Program-made: the position numbers and the translations under genes
Part shown: one piece after another, positions 22,263 to 33,427 of the stretch
Layout: each line of letters starts with the position of its first letter
How positions within the stretch are numbered: position 1 is the first letter of the stretch
Assembly: GCA_046530735.1 (NCBI GenBank)
Contig: JBHEQV010000009.1
Location: 1-64,000 of the forward strand
From: Arsenophonus sp046530735
GTDB taxonomy: Bacteria > Pseudomonadota > Gammaproteobacteria > Enterobacterales > Enterobacteriaceae
Reading direction: 5' to 3'
DNA: 64,000 nucleotides
The notes under the pieces: model-generated
The model's input: the letters and a program-made list of their open reading frames with translations, nothing else
Databases searched by the model: none
What the model was told of the DNA's origin: nothing

Positions 22263-23231
22263 ATGAGCATTAAGAAGTATGCTGTTTTATTAGTTAACTT
22301 AGGGACGCCTGATGCACCAACACCAGAGGCAGTAAAACGTTTTTTGACATCATTTCTTAATGATGCAAGAGTTATTGATATTTCAAGGATAATTTGGAAA
22401 CCGCTATTAAATTTGGTTATTTTACCATTACTCTTACCAAGAGTATGTAAATTATATCAATCAATTTGGACCGAAGATGGTTCACCATTGTTAAATTATA
22501 GTTTACAACAGCTGGCTGCACTGGCAAAACAACTTCCTGCTATACCTGTCGAATTAGGTATGAGTTATGGTTCACCTTCTATCGCAGTAGCGATAGATAA
22601 ACTATTAATCAAGCAGGTTAAAAACCTAATTGTATTACCGCTTTATCCGCAATATTCTGGTTCAACCACAGCGGCAGTTTTTGATGCAATAAGCCGATCA
22701 TTAAAAAAATATCGAACCATACCTGGTATTCACTTTATTCGTAGTTATGCCGATCATCCATCTTATATTGATGCATTAAAAAAGTCGATTGAGTTAAGTT
22801 TTGAACGATATGGTGAACCTGATAGATTATTGCTTTCTTATCATGGCATTCCTAAGCGTTATGCAAAAACAGGTGATATTTATCCGCAGGAGTGTGAATT
22901 GACAACTCGTTTACTTAGTGAATTAATTAATTTCCCTGCTAATAAAATTATTATGACTTATCAGTCACGTTTTGGTCGTGAGCCCTGGCTTACCCCTTAC
23001 ACTGACGTTACCTTAAAAAGGTTAGCCAAGAACGGCGTTAAACATGTTAAGCTATTGTGTCCAGGTTTTTCAGTGGACTGTTTAGAAACGCTAGAAGAAA
23101 TTGCGGTAAAAAATAAAAAATTATTTTATGCCGCTGGTGGGAAAAAATATCATTATATACCTGCACTTAATGCCTCCGAGAACCATATTATGCTAATGGT
23201 TGAATTAGTTAGAGATTTAGTTATTAGTTAA
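22263..23231 (+). CDS. hemH: Ferrochelatase
   Basis: HemH inserts Fe2+ into protoporphyrin IX, the last step of protoheme synthesis, in the cytosol or at the inner membrane. The 322-residue product matches E. coli in length (320). The metal-delivery His194 lies in LLSYHGIPKRY and the catalytic Glu275 in CPGFSVDCLETLEEI. The N-terminal signature VNLGTPDAPTPEAVKRFL is intact. Upstream a GGAG lies about 12 bases before the ATG. It stands alone between IS wreckage on both sides, which suggests selection to keep heme synthesis. Confidence 0.97.
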   Translation: MSIKKYAVLLVNLGTPDAPTPEAVKRFLTSFLNDARVIDISRIIWKPLLNLVILPLLLPRVCKLYQSIWTEDGSPLLNYSLQQLAALAKQLPAIPVELGMSYGSPSIAVAIDKLLIKQVKNLIVLPLYPQYSGSTTAAVFDAISRSLKKYRTIPGIHFIRSYADHPSYIDALKKSIELSFERYGEPDRLLLSYHGIPKRYAKTGDIYPQECELTTRLLSELINFPANKIIMTYQSRFGREPWLTPYTDVTLKRLAKNGVKHVKLLCPGFSVDCLETLEEIAVKNKKLFYAAGGKKYHYIPALNASENHIMLMVELVRDLVIS

Positions 23232-23451
23232 ATAGAATTAAAATTTCTACTAAACCTAAATACATTATATCATATATTTAAACTTTTCACCATAACTATT
23301 TGTTTATAACAGTTAATATTAACTAATAATTGTTAAATTCTACATTTAGATTACCAATATAAATCATTACTGTTGCGTAACATGCTAAATTATTTATTTC
23401 ATTTAATTATTTTTATATTTTAGTTATTTTAAATTATTTGATTATTTAATG

Positions 23452-24400
23452 GACTTATATTAATCTCTGGTATATGGAGATTCTGAGATGGTGGTGTATC
23501 TCCTTCTGATTAATTTCATGGAATATCAACAGAAAGAGATGATATTCCATGAAAAGTTTACTCTATAAGTATTATCTAAACTAGATAATACCTGTAATCT
23601 CTTGCATGAACACATCTGAAATTGTGGACAGTTAGCTGATAGCATCGCTGTTAAAGAGGAATTTGAGGGGCTATATTGCAACAATATACTGAACGCCCCT
23701 TTTTCCATAAGTTATCTAGTCGATCGTAACGGGTTATTTGTTGTAACGAACCATACAGGCTGGTATTAGCAATGTCGAGACTAAAGTATCGAAGATTAGG
23801 GATTGTAGCAGTAACAAATATACTTACAGCTCATTTCTACCGCCTTATCTTAAGCCTGCAAAAGCGGCGAAGAGGCATAAACCATGATTACTATATATGC
23901 GAGGCATCATCACAGGAAATTTCATAAAGCCTTGTAGAGTTTTTAGATGAAAAAATATATGGCTTCCTGCTAAATACCATTAGCAGATTGAAATACCGAT
24001 GCTTCAAGGCATCGGTATTGATGCTTGCGTAATTTAAATGATACACTTATGTTTATTTCTTAACAGATGATATAAACCCCGTCCTATTGACGTCAATCTG
24101 ATTGTCTTTTCCTACAAATTATATTGGCTTATATTGACTTAAATATAAGGAGCTCGTTCTGATCAAAGATCACTATCGAGAATCAGAACAAATTGAATCT
24201 AACTTTCAATGGTCTGCTGCAAGCGTTGGGGAGTTTAATCGCATATTCCAGGAGTTTCCTACGAGAGATAGTACCCTTGATTTTTGGAATGCAATGATAA
24301 GATATTCTTGGATATGCAGCATAATCCTGTTAGATACATAAAAAATTGATGTGCTAGCTTCATTCCGAAAAGGCATGTAACAGAAAGTTAAGGATGAGAG
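23452..24400 (+). mobile_element. Dead IS256-type element, right end lost
   Basis: A degenerate left repeat (GACTTATATTAATCTCTGG) at 23452 is followed by the leader and transposase remnant in plus orientation, including a KVSKIRD-type stretch near 23790 and the block equivalent to NVLNKLPK..QPKVK near 24360-24390. It stops there, where an IS1595-type element begins. That element may have inserted into or replaced the right end. Confidence 0.72.
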
Positions 24401-24409
24401 TTCTCATTC

Positions 24410-25290
24410 ATTAGTTGACTTACGATAATAATCTATCAGATTAGATTGATTTATGCATTGAAGTAACTGATTCTATTTTATCCTGTTCATATATTATCAC
24501 ACTAATACGTTTCTGCTTGGAGGAGCCCCGTTAATTACGGTTACAGTATATTACTGTAAAATTTCCGATTGTAGGAAACCATTTAACAATCTGATTAGAA
24601 GCCCTCTAGTGAAACTTAAATTACAAGGATAAATAGTTTAACTATCTATAATGTATCTTGAATAACTTAACTTTACGAAGAGTTAATAAAACAAACAGAT
24701 ATTCTTTTAAAAACAGCTATTTAGATTGGAGTAATTACTTTCTTGCTTCAGCGAAACAACCGCTAACATAAATGTATTAAATGCTATTGTTGACGTCAAG
24801 AGATATTTTTCCATGAATTCTTTAAAAAAGGTAAAAACGCGGGATAGAAGAAGATAAAAGAAAAAATAAATCGTGGTCTTAATCACCTCAGATTGACATG
24901 TGGTGTCATATAAGCAATCAGATTCTTGAAAAGTTTAATGCAGAGTATGTTAGCTATTTATTTTGAAATAATCATCGATAAGAGTTAATTATTTATTCGG
25001 ATAGAGTTAAATGATATGAAGGCTTTGCTAATAAACATGAAATTAGTTTCCATCACCTAATAAGGATAGATAACTATAGAGTTATTGATAAGGAATTTTA
25101 CATTCAAAATATAAAGAGTTTTATCAACTGATTAAAAGGATGACTGAGTAAATTCCATGGTGTAAGGACGTTTATTTACCGAATTTCTAGCCTGGAGTAA
25201 GATTGTATAAAACTGCAACAATTAAAATATAGATGTGGTTATAAATTTCTCTGCGAGCAAAGTAAATAACCCTTTGTCAACATAGTTTTT
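24410..25290 (+). mobile_element. Dead IS1595-type element
   Basis: About 880 bp of eroded coding sequence in plus orientation. The 5' part aligns with 63070-63445, and the 3' part with 13700-14112. The C-terminal translation (INxLKGxLSKFHGV and residues after it) resembles ISXO2/IS1595-type transposases. The DDE region is unreadable because of frameshifts. The right end touches the sppA stop codon at 25293, and the left end abuts the truncated IS256-type copy. The family call is from recalled motifs and is less secure than for IS256. Confidence 0.62.
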
Positions 25291-25292
25291 TA

Positions 25293-27179
25293 TTAATACA
25301 CATCACCACAATTTAAACAAAATGCATAACGATTTTGTGGATCATTCATATACTGACAAAATTTTATTTGTTGTTGAAATTCATTAGCTATTTTTTTCGG
25401 CACTAACAATTCTAATGTATTGGGTATCATTGCTTCAACGATTGAAGTTAATTCGAGTATTAATTGATCAATAAAAGAACGTTCAGGCTTCACCCAGTTA
25501 AGTGAAGGTATAGTAATTTTAGCTAATTCAGCAGCTTTATTTACTGCGTCATCAAAATCACCTAGGTTATCAACCAGGCCATTTTGTAGCGCGTCTAAAC
25601 CTACCCATACTCGACCTTGAGCAATTTTATCTATCTCTTCTGGTGTTTTATGACGCGCCTGAGCCACATATTTTAGGAAAGTATGATAGCCATTTTCAAC
25701 AGTGATTTGCATCAAGTCAGAAAATTGTTTATTAATCCCTTTTGTCTCTGAGATATCCGCTAATGGAGTAGTGGAGACACCATCAGTATGGACACCAATT
25801 GTACTTAAGCTTTTTTCGAAGGTATTTATTACACCAAAAATACCAATTGAACCGGTCAGAGTTGTTGGACTGGCAAAAATATAATTGGCCGGTGTTGAAA
25901 TCCAATAACCACCTGATGCTGCCATTGCTCCCATCGAAACTACAATGGGTTTATTAGCGTCACGGGCAGCAATCAATTCATTACGTATTGCTTCTGAAGC
26001 GGTAACACTTCCACCAGGACTATTAACACGTAAAATAATAGCTTTTATATCAGGGTTAAGTCGTACTTTACGTATTTGCGCCACAATTGTTTCGCTGCCT
26101 ATCATGCCAGGCTTTTGCAATCCATCAATAATAGAACCTTGGGCAATTATCACAGCAATGTTGTCAGGTTGATCATCAGATTGCTTTTTTTGCATCAGTT
26201 GACTTTTCTGTATCTGTTCATTTGGATAATCATAAATACTGATGTAATTAAAATGCTGATCTTTATCATTCCAACCAAATTTTTTGCTTAATTCTTTCTC
26301 TATAACTGCGTCAGTAAGAATATGATCAATAAGTTTTTGTTTAATCGCATATTGCGCACTATCACCATTAACGCTTTTCATTTCTTCAATTAATTTATCA
26401 GCTCCTGGGAAAATATTTTCTGGCGTCGTTTTGCGGTTTTTCGCAACAGTTGATAAGTAATGTTCCCATAGTGAATTGATCCAAACTTTATCAGCTTCAC
26501 GCGCTTCAGGTGACATATCATCACTAATAAATGGCTCTACAGCTGATTTATAGCTGCCGATACGGAAAATATGGCTATTGACTTTTAAGTTATTCAATAG
26601 CGTCTTATAATAGAGTTTATTGGTTGAAAAACCATAAATTCCGATATTACCTTCTTGTGACATATAGATATAATTGGCAAAACTTGCTAAATAATATTGT
26701 GATTGATTATAGCCATTACCTATTGCATAAATAGGTTTTCCAGCCTGATTAAATTCTGTTAATGCCTTACCAATATATTGTAAGGATGACTGGTCAGAAC
26801 TAATCAGATTATTTAATTGTAAAACAATACCAGTGATTTTGTCGTCATAAGTTGCCAGGCGAATAATATTTACAATTTCAAATAAAGAATTTTCTTTTAT
26901 ACGATTGCTTGATGAGCCTAATAGCTCACGGTTCATTTTAATTTTAACAAAAGGATTAGGAATAGAGACTTGATCAACAATAACACCTTGTAAATCAATA
27001 AGTAGCGCACCATGATATTGGTTAGTTAATTTTTTTTCATTTTTATAGGAAAAATAACTACTTGCTGCGATAAAGATCAAAAAAAGACAGATAAAACTAC
27101 TAAAAAATCGTCTAATAAAATTAAGTAATCGCCAAATAAATTTAAAAAAATTTGCAATTAAATTCCATGAGTTTTGCAT
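25293..27179 (-). CDS. sppA: Signal peptide peptidase A (protease IV)
   Basis: SppA is an inner-membrane serine protease that degrades cleaved signal peptides, using a Ser/Lys dyad and working as a tetramer. I place the start at the ATG at 27179 (628 residues; E. coli 618). From there MQNSWNLIANFFKFIW aligns with the family N-terminus, and GGAGA lies 5-6 bases upstream. An ATG at 27194 would add five residues and overlap that ribosome-binding site. A membrane helix at about residues 27-45 is followed by two repeated protease domains. The Lys is in RIGSYKSAVEPF and the Ser in MGAMAASGGYWIS. The C-terminal tail DPQNRYAFCLNCGDVY is conserved. Confidence 0.95.
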   Translation of the reverse strand: MQNSWNLIANFFKFIWRLLNFIRRFFSSFICLFLIFIAASSYFSYKNEKKLTNQYHGALLIDLQGVIVDQVSIPNPFVKIKMNRELLGSSSNRIKENSLFEIVNIIRLATYDDKITGIVLQLNNLISSDQSSLQYIGKALTEFNQAGKPIYAIGNGYNQSQYYLASFANYIYMSQEGNIGIYGFSTNKLYYKTLLNNLKVNSHIFRIGSYKSAVEPFISDDMSPEAREADKVWINSLWEHYLSTVAKNRKTTPENIFPGADKLIEEMKSVNGDSAQYAIKQKLIDHILTDAVIEKELSKKFGWNDKDQHFNYISIYDYPNEQIQKSQLMQKKQSDDQPDNIAVIIAQGSIIDGLQKPGMIGSETIVAQIRKVRLNPDIKAIILRVNSPGGSVTASEAIRNELIAARDANKPIVVSMGAMAASGGYWISTPANYIFASPTTLTGSIGIFGVINTFEKSLSTIGVHTDGVSTTPLADISETKGINKQFSDLMQITVENGYHTFLKYVAQARHKTPEEIDKIAQGRVWVGLDALQNGLVDNLGDFDDAVNKAAELAKITIPSLNWVKPERSFIDQLILELTSIVEAMIPNTLELLVPKKIANEFQQQIKFCQYMNDPQNRYAFCLNCGDVY

Positions 27180-27439
27180 CTGATCTCCAATCATATGATT
27201 AACATTTTTATGTTAAAAGGACATAAGATAATTGTCAGCCCAATAACTCATAGAATAATTAAAAATATTATTTTATTGCCATTAAAGCTGATTAAAAATC
27301 TTACTTTACTATACTTATACTGATGATAAAATTCTATTTTTGAGAAAATACTTATAAAATACGAATTTTTTCGCAATTTATATCTATTAAATTAATTGCA
27401 ATAAAAGTTAATTTTAACAGAGAGAAATCTATGAATTCT

Positions 27440-28744
27440 AAGTTATCCTTATTTTAGTGATAAAATTTTATAGGTGCTGGCATATCTCCTGCCTGATTAA
27501 TTTAATGGATGATCTTCAACATATAGAGAGATGATATATTTTAAAAAAATCTACCACAGGTATCCGAAAAATTAGATATTATCTCTGATCTCTTGCATGA
27601 TCGCATCCTAATGGCATGTCAGGAAGAGATAGCACTGCTGTTGAGACTGAGATTGAATCCATATACTACAAGAGCATTATGAGCACCGCCTTTGGCGGCA
27701 GACGGAAGATATTCCGCCATCCGTAACGGGTTATGTATCACGGTGAATCATATAGATTGCTATTGGCGATGTTAAGATTAAACTGCTTAATATTAAAAGA
27801 GATCGCAGCGGCAACAGAATATGTTTCAACAGCTTGTTAGCACCTAATCTGAAACGTATAAAAAGTGGCAAAGAATTGATAGCATTCTTGTATTTGTAAG
27901 GCATGAGTAATATCTACAGGTGACTTTCATAAGGACTCTTTGGCAATTTCTCGGTGAGAAGTACATAATCTCTAGATTATCATCAGCAAACTAAAAGAGA
28001 AATCCCTTGGAAAGGACATTGGCAATGGCGGCACTGCATGGATGGGAAGAAACTCATTGCGATCGAAGATGGTTATTGAGAGTTAGAAGCTAATTGGGCT
28101 GAACTTCTCAATGGCTGTGAGCGCGTAGCTTAACCGTATCTCCAAGCTTCCTTATGAAAGGAAGTGATACCTTGTAGTTTTGGAATACAATGGCAAAATA
28201 TGCTCCTTAGCACGCAGCATTAATGCTATTTGGTACATAAAACAGCTAATATGCTGCCTTCACTCCCCAAAATCATAGAAGCAAAATTAAGACTTAGCTG
28301 TAGGATGTCTGGCTAGCAGAGACTCGCGATTCTGCTAATAAAATCTTTAATTTTTGTTGGCAAGGTCTTCAGTGTATTGTTTAGTTATGAAGAAGCTAGA
28401 GAAAGATTAAGAAAAATTGCTGTATCCTATGACTTCCCGTCAGCGCAGTATGTATAAACCCGTTAAATAAAAAAATAAGTCCCATTAAATCAGCTTTGTG
28501 ATAGTGTAAGACTATGAAGCCAATGCGAGAAGAGCTGTAGTTCGAGAAAAATAATCCTTTCAATAGCATTTAAGCTGATACAGTCTGGTCAAAAAAAAGC
28601 TGGAATCATCTAAGAGGAACCGCTAACCTACTGGACCTTAGTACTAAACAATATCTAATTTAAGTATGGTGAATAGATTCATAAAGAATTAGAGTGGAAC
28701 GTTATCCTTGTGCCCCGTCTTGCACACCAAATTTACTAAAAACT
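27440..28744 (+). mobile_element. Dead IS256-type element, left partner of an inverted pair
   Basis: The copy runs in plus orientation from a poorly preserved left repeat (AAGTTATCCTTATTTTAG, about 27440) to the right repeat ending near 28744 (ACCAAATTTACTAAAAACTT). Its transposase remnant includes the IEIKVP-like and GNGI-like stretches near 27770-27840 and many stops. Its last coding part (28556-28663) is almost identical to the inverted counterpart in the copy at 29084-30481, while the rest of the two copies is much more diverged. Confidence 0.75.
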
Positions 28745-29275
28745 TAAGTAATAACTATCAGTAATAATTTGTTTTCAGATAAGAATTTTTGTATTGACGA
28801 TAATTTTGTCAAAAATAGCAGCAATAAAAGGGGAGTTTATAACTATGCTTTTTTATTTTTCTTCAACAAATTTTCTAAAATTAGCGTTAATTGTAGTTTT
28901 TTCCAATAATTGCCTAAATTTATAGATCTCTTAATTTTTGATCCCAAAAAATGCAATGGCCGTAATGATACCATGATCAGATGCTCGCATTCTGGCTGAT
29001 AAATATTATCTAGTGATTGCGTCAAGGTGACGGTTATCAAATAACTTATAGAACAGCGAGCTAATAATAAAGTTAAAGAATACAAGTTATTAACAAATCT
29101 TCTTTTATAAGACGAAATCAGGTTATTCCTCTGCGTACTCATGCTTCATAAATCTATTTTCTATTATTAAATTAGATATTGTTTAGTACTAAGGTCCAGT
29201 AGGTTAGCGGTTCCTCTTAGATGATTCCAGCTTTTTTTTTGACCAGACTGTATCAGCTTAAATGCTATTGAAAGG
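28556..29275. repeat. 108-bp near-perfect inverted repeat (arms 28556-28663 and 29167-29275)
   Basis: The two arms are reverse complements over about 108 bases with a single one-base difference in an A/T run. They lie inside the right-end parts of two opposed IS256-type copies, separated by about 500 bp. Sequence just outside the arms is clearly related but differs at many positions. That pattern suggests a recent local event (gene conversion or inversion-type recombination) rather than two young insertions. Confidence 0.93.
28745..29083. other. Spacer between opposed IS256-type copies
   Basis: 339 bp between the two right terminal repeats. A minus-strand open frame of 99 codons (28843-29142) crosses it and runs into the IS copy, so it is not a convincing gene. 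Within the spacer its translation has no family I recognise. The segment may preserve a piece of an older gene between sppA and xthA. Confidence 0.5.
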
Positions 29276-30481
29276 GTTGTTTTTAAGACGCAGCACTCCT
29301 TGCATCACCTTTTTAGTCTTTAAACTGTCATAAAAGTTGATTCAATCCAAATTCGTTATTTTTATGATCCTAAGTGCACTGACGGAAAAGCATACAATGC
29401 CAGCAGCTTTTCTCAATCTTTATCCAACTCTTTCATCGCTGAAAGATAAGCTGAAGCCTTTGCCAACAAACATTAAAGATTTTATTAGCGAAATTGCGAT
29501 TCTCTGGTAGGGAGACTTTTCGCAGCTCACCTTAACTTTCGGTTATATCCTTTTAAGAAGTAAAACCAGTGCATTAGCTATTTTGTGTAAATAATGATGT
29601 TGGTGTTACATGTCTGAAAAGATTTTAAATTGCATTTCAAAACTAAGGTCACCCCGTCTGCGGTAGCAAGCTTAGAGATGCGATTAATTCACGCGATTGA
29701 AGTGCATTAGAAGTTTAAGCCCAGTCACTTTTGACTATCTATAATTATTTTCGAACATAACGAGCTCCTTATCTGCATGTGCAGTGACGCCAATAATGAA
29801 CAGCAGGTAAAATGATCAGCTTGCCTGACAGAAGAAGCATTTGCCATCGGCAGAGAAATAAACGTAGCGCGGATCATCGCTTAAATCACGTAAGCACCAT
29901 TACCTATGCTCTTCAAAGTATTCCTTGTTTTATTCTGCTGATGTTCTTCACTGCAGGAGAACATGTGATTTTTATCTAGAACCGATTTTCCTAAAAGGAT
30001 TTCGTCAAAATCATCGGTAGATATGCCTTTACCAATACAGGCATGGTATCAACTCTTCGCTGCTTTTTCACGTTTCAGATAAACCGGGTAGTAGGAGCTC
30101 TTGAAGAATATTCCGTTGATGCTGCGATTCTTGACCTTATATAGGCACTTTAATCTCAATATCACCAATACCAGTTTCATGATTTGCTATGAGATATAAC
30201 CATGCGGATGATGAAATGTGAAGTTCGTCAAAAAGCAGCCTTGAGTATGTTGTTGCAGAATGGTTTGAACTTTGTCTTAACGACAAAGTTATCAATTGCC
30301 CAACAGAATTACGAATAAGTTTATACAAGAGACACAGGTAATACCTAGTTTTGAGATACCTGTATGTAATGGTAGATTTTTTATGGCATATTATATCTCT
30401 CTGTTGAGAATTTTCATGAAATTAATCAGAAAGATACGTCAAAATTTCCGAAATCACATACACTAGAAATGAGCATAACTC
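29084..30481 (-). mobile_element. Dead IS256-type element, right partner of an inverted pair
   Basis: A near full-length copy in minus orientation. The left terminal repeat ends at 30481 (GAGTTATGCTCATTTCTAG on the minus strand) and the right repeat is at 29084 (AAGTTATTAACAAATCT). The minus frame at 30137-30328 carries the transposase stretch HETGIGDIEIKVP, which supports the IS256/Mutator family call. Other segments (KRVK-like, ISTISRL-like) are broken by stops. Confidence 0.78.
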
Positions 30482-30973
30482 AAACTCATTAGCAATATAT
30501 CTTTTAGTAATTTCTTTTTCTAAAAAAAAGAAATTTTTAAATCATTAAAAGCTATTGCCCTCTCCTTTTTAAGGTCAGGCTGAATTTTTTCCTTTTAAAT
30601 ACTACTGTACTTAAAATGGCCTAAAAATCTTTAATTAATTTTACTAAGGTAATGTGGATTCGACTCCCTCGTACGATGCAATATTCTTGCTAATTTACAC
30701 AATGAACTTTATTCGATAACCATCGTAAAAATTTTTCTTTCTTAAGAGAAAATAATTATTACATTTCAATCTTAAATATCAAATAAATATAATTTAAATA
30801 TCTTTTTGATAAAAAAGAGCTGACAAATAAATCTAAAAGATATTCTTTTACAGCTTTTTAAGCTAAAAGCAGTTATATTAATAATATAAAGAAAAATAAT
30901 TATAATTCCCTAATTAATTTTAGAACTGATATTATTACATCTAACTATTGTTTTAATTAGGTAATAGATTAGA
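30482..30973. other. Upstream region of xthA
   Basis: 491 bp of AT-rich sequence with no open frame of note. A T-arm-like string (GATTCGACTCCC) near 30657 hints at a ruined tRNA, but the flanking stems do not pair. Promoter elements for xthA must lie here, though I cannot pick one with confidence. Confidence 0.5.
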
Positions 30974-31783
30974 ATGAAATTTGTTTCATTTAACATTAAT
31001 AGCCTAAGGGCACGCTTCCACCAGCTTGAAGCTATCATTAAAAAACATCAACCTGATGTCATTGGCTTACAAGAGACCAAAGTTGATGATTCTAGATTTC
31101 CTTTAGAGCAGGTTAATCAGCTAGGCTATCATATCTATCACCATGGACAAAAAGCACATTATGGTGTCGCACTATTTTGCAAACAAAAACCAATCAGTAT
31201 CCAAAAAGGATTCCCTTTCGACGATATTGATGCCCAGTGCCGTATTATTACGGCAGATATTGAAATAGAAAAAAGAATTATTACCGTAATAAACGGTTAT
31301 TTTCCACAAGGTGAATGCCGTGATCATCCAACAAAATTTGCAGCAAAAGAAAAATTTTATCAAGACATACAGCTTTATTTGCAAAATAATTTTTCACCTC
31401 AATCTCATATTATTCTTATGGGAGATATGAATATTAGTCCAACAGATCATGATATCGGGATTGGTGAAATAAATAGAAAGCGTTGGCTAAGTAAGGGCAG
31501 ATGCTCTTTCTTACCTGAAGAACGCGAATGGATAGATAAATTAAAATCCTGGGGATTAATAGATACTTATCGTCAACAAAATCCAGAAATTACTGATCAA
31601 TTTTCGTGGTTTGATTACCGATCGAAGGGATTTGTCGATAACCGAGGTTTGCGAATTGACTTGATCTTAGCATCAAGTTCATTGTTTGCATGCTCTTGTG
31701 AAACAGGCATTGATTATTCCATTAGAGGTATGGAAAAATCTTCAGATCATGCCCCTATTTGGGCAAAGTTTAAATTAAGTTAA
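30974..31783 (+). CDS. xthA: Exodeoxyribonuclease III (AP endonuclease)
   Basis: XthA incises DNA 5' to abasic sites and trims 3'-blocked ends in base-excision repair. It is Mg2+-dependent, of the EEP superfamily. The 269 residues match E. coli length (268). Metal-binding N7 and E34 lie in SFNINSLRAR and GLQETKVDD, the GDMNISPTDHDIG block carries catalytic Asp and Asn, and the C-terminal SSDHAPIW carries the catalytic His. It is a single-gene unit with a strong terminator directly after the stop. A reduced genome keeping xthA keeps basic abasic-site repair. Confidence 0.98.
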   Translation: MKFVSFNINSLRARFHQLEAIIKKHQPDVIGLQETKVDDSRFPLEQVNQLGYHIYHHGQKAHYGVALFCKQKPISIQKGFPFDDIDAQCRIITADIEIEKRIITVINGYFPQGECRDHPTKFAAKEKFYQDIQLYLQNNFSPQSHIILMGDMNISPTDHDIGIGEINRKRWLSKGRCSFLPEEREWIDKLKSWGLIDTYRQQNPEITDQFSWFDYRSKGFVDNRGLRIDLILASSSLFACSCETGIDYSIRGMEKSSDHAPIWAKFKLS

Positions 31784-31833
31784 AATAAAATCAAAATGAT
31801 AGCAAAATAACGCTATCATTTTGATTTTATTTT
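31782..31833 (+). terminator. 22-bp-stem bidirectional terminator after xthA
   Basis: Arms at 31782-31803 and 31812-31833 form a perfect 22-bp stem with an 8-base loop. The 3' arm runs into a T tract (TTTTATTTTTT), and the 5' arm begins with an A tract. It starts within the last base of the xthA stop codon. It should terminate transcription in both directions. Confidence 0.9.
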
Positions 31834-33109
31834 TTCGACTATTTTTTTTCTATTTATCTTCGATGACCTAATGTTGGGGGTGCAGAATATAGTTAAAGCA
31901 GTTTGCTGTCTGGTTTGTTGAACTAATATTTCAGTGTCATTAGTCAGTTATGATATAAGTTTTTATAAAAAACTGTTTTACACTGATTTGTATTAATTTA
32001 AACTCGCAATGAGCGGTCATGTTAGACAACATTCCATTCAGTGATAAAGATTTTAAAAGCAATTCCTGCTGGAGAAACAGGGTTATAATATAACTGATTT
32101 TTTTAACTAAAAACTTTCGGTTAATTAACAATTTAATAATACCTTTTCAGCGCTTCATCTTGCACAAAATGGGCAATTCTGGTAATAACAAGAAAAATAT
32201 CATTAGTAAAATTTTTTGTAGTTAGGTCTACTTTCCTATTATTTCACTGTTCTCGCAAAATAGTTCATTTTTTATTTTTCTCTCTGGTAGAGAGAGCCAT
32301 TATTATATCTATATTGTTTATTAGCACTCAAAATCACTTGTCAACTAAATTGGACCCAAATAGCTAAGCAGCTTTGGCAATATATTTCCTTCCTTGTGAT
32401 CTCCAGTTCAACAATTTATTTATATTCATATTTGCGATAAACTAGATAATATATTGATAAGCAATTAATGCATAAAAATTGCTTTTATTTTTATCAATCT
32501 GCATCACAGTTCCTCTAGCTGTAGGAATCATTAGATAATTGTATATTAACCTTTTTATCATCCAAATAGAGATTTTTTTATCTGATAACTTAATTGACAG
32601 AAATTTTGTGAAACCAAGCTGATAAACATAAATAGCTTTTAATACCTCATAATAAATAACAAAATGTTCTTGTGGTAAGTAACGATAAACTAAGCAAGGA
32701 TAAATAATAACTTTATATTTTTATATAATTACCTAACATATAGCAAAAACTTCTTTGATACTTAAGGAATGTTTTGGTTACTTCAATTTATAAAGCTGAC
32801 AATGAATAAAGCAAGGACGCAATTTCTAATTTTTGTTTATTAATGATATACAATAACTAAAGCTGATTGATGAGTAATTCGTACAGGGACATGATCAGCT
32901 AAAAGGTGATGAAGCAAATACCTACTTAATTCTGATAATCAATACAAGTTTTACTTGACTACCAGATAGCAGTGAAATATTATTCATGGACGTGATTATA
33001 TCAGATTTTAATTCAAAAAATCTTTAGCAACAAAATGCTTAATCTTTTCATCTCTTCTAACCATCAATTCTAATATACTGACGTTTAAATTCGCCAACAG
33101 AAATACCAT
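31834..33109. other. Decayed region between xthA and ychE
   Basis: About 1.3 kb with no open frame longer than 63 codons and no family I can name. On the minus strand, 32480-32760 gives a longer protein-like run interrupted by stops, so one or more eroded genes are probable. A string near 32340-32360 (TCAACTAAATTGGACCC) resembles IS ends but has no partner here. Confidence 0.5.
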
Positions 33110-33251
33110 TGATAAAAACTCATCCCTGGATAAGGAAATATATGCTCGCATCATATTTATACCATACAACCAATATCTATCATGAAGTCAACCAGCAGAA
33201 TAACGTAGCATCGCTTCTTAAATTTCATATACCATAAATTAACATAACTAT
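33110..33251 (-). mobile_element. IS256-type left-end fragment
   Basis: Read on the minus strand, this has the left terminal repeat (AGTTATGTTAATTTATGG), the GTATATG motif and the GATTGACTTCATGA-like leader seen in the other copies, then fades out. It is a short, old fragment. Confidence 0.55.
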
Positions 33252-33427
33252 CTTAGCAAAACATGGTTTCTAACCACAGAAATTAGTTTTAAACTAAATT
33301 GATAATTTATTAAACTTACAATTATTAGATAAATAAAATTATTTATATAGGTTTTAATGCTAATATTAAAATTAAAAATTTCATGAATAAATTATAAATA
33401 TTAATGATTTATTATTTTTTTATTAAC

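Noticed and set aside
28843..29142. 99-codon minus-strand open frame between the opposed IS copies
   Set aside because: It runs from the spacer into IS sequence, has no ribosome-binding site of note and no family resemblance.
30650..30685. tRNA-like T-arm string near 30657
   Set aside because: The flanking bases do not form the five-pair stem and no acceptor or anticodon arms could be folded around it.
32330..32420. Possible IS end (TCAACTAAATTGGACCC)
   Set aside because: No matching inverted end or transposase pieces could be found near it.
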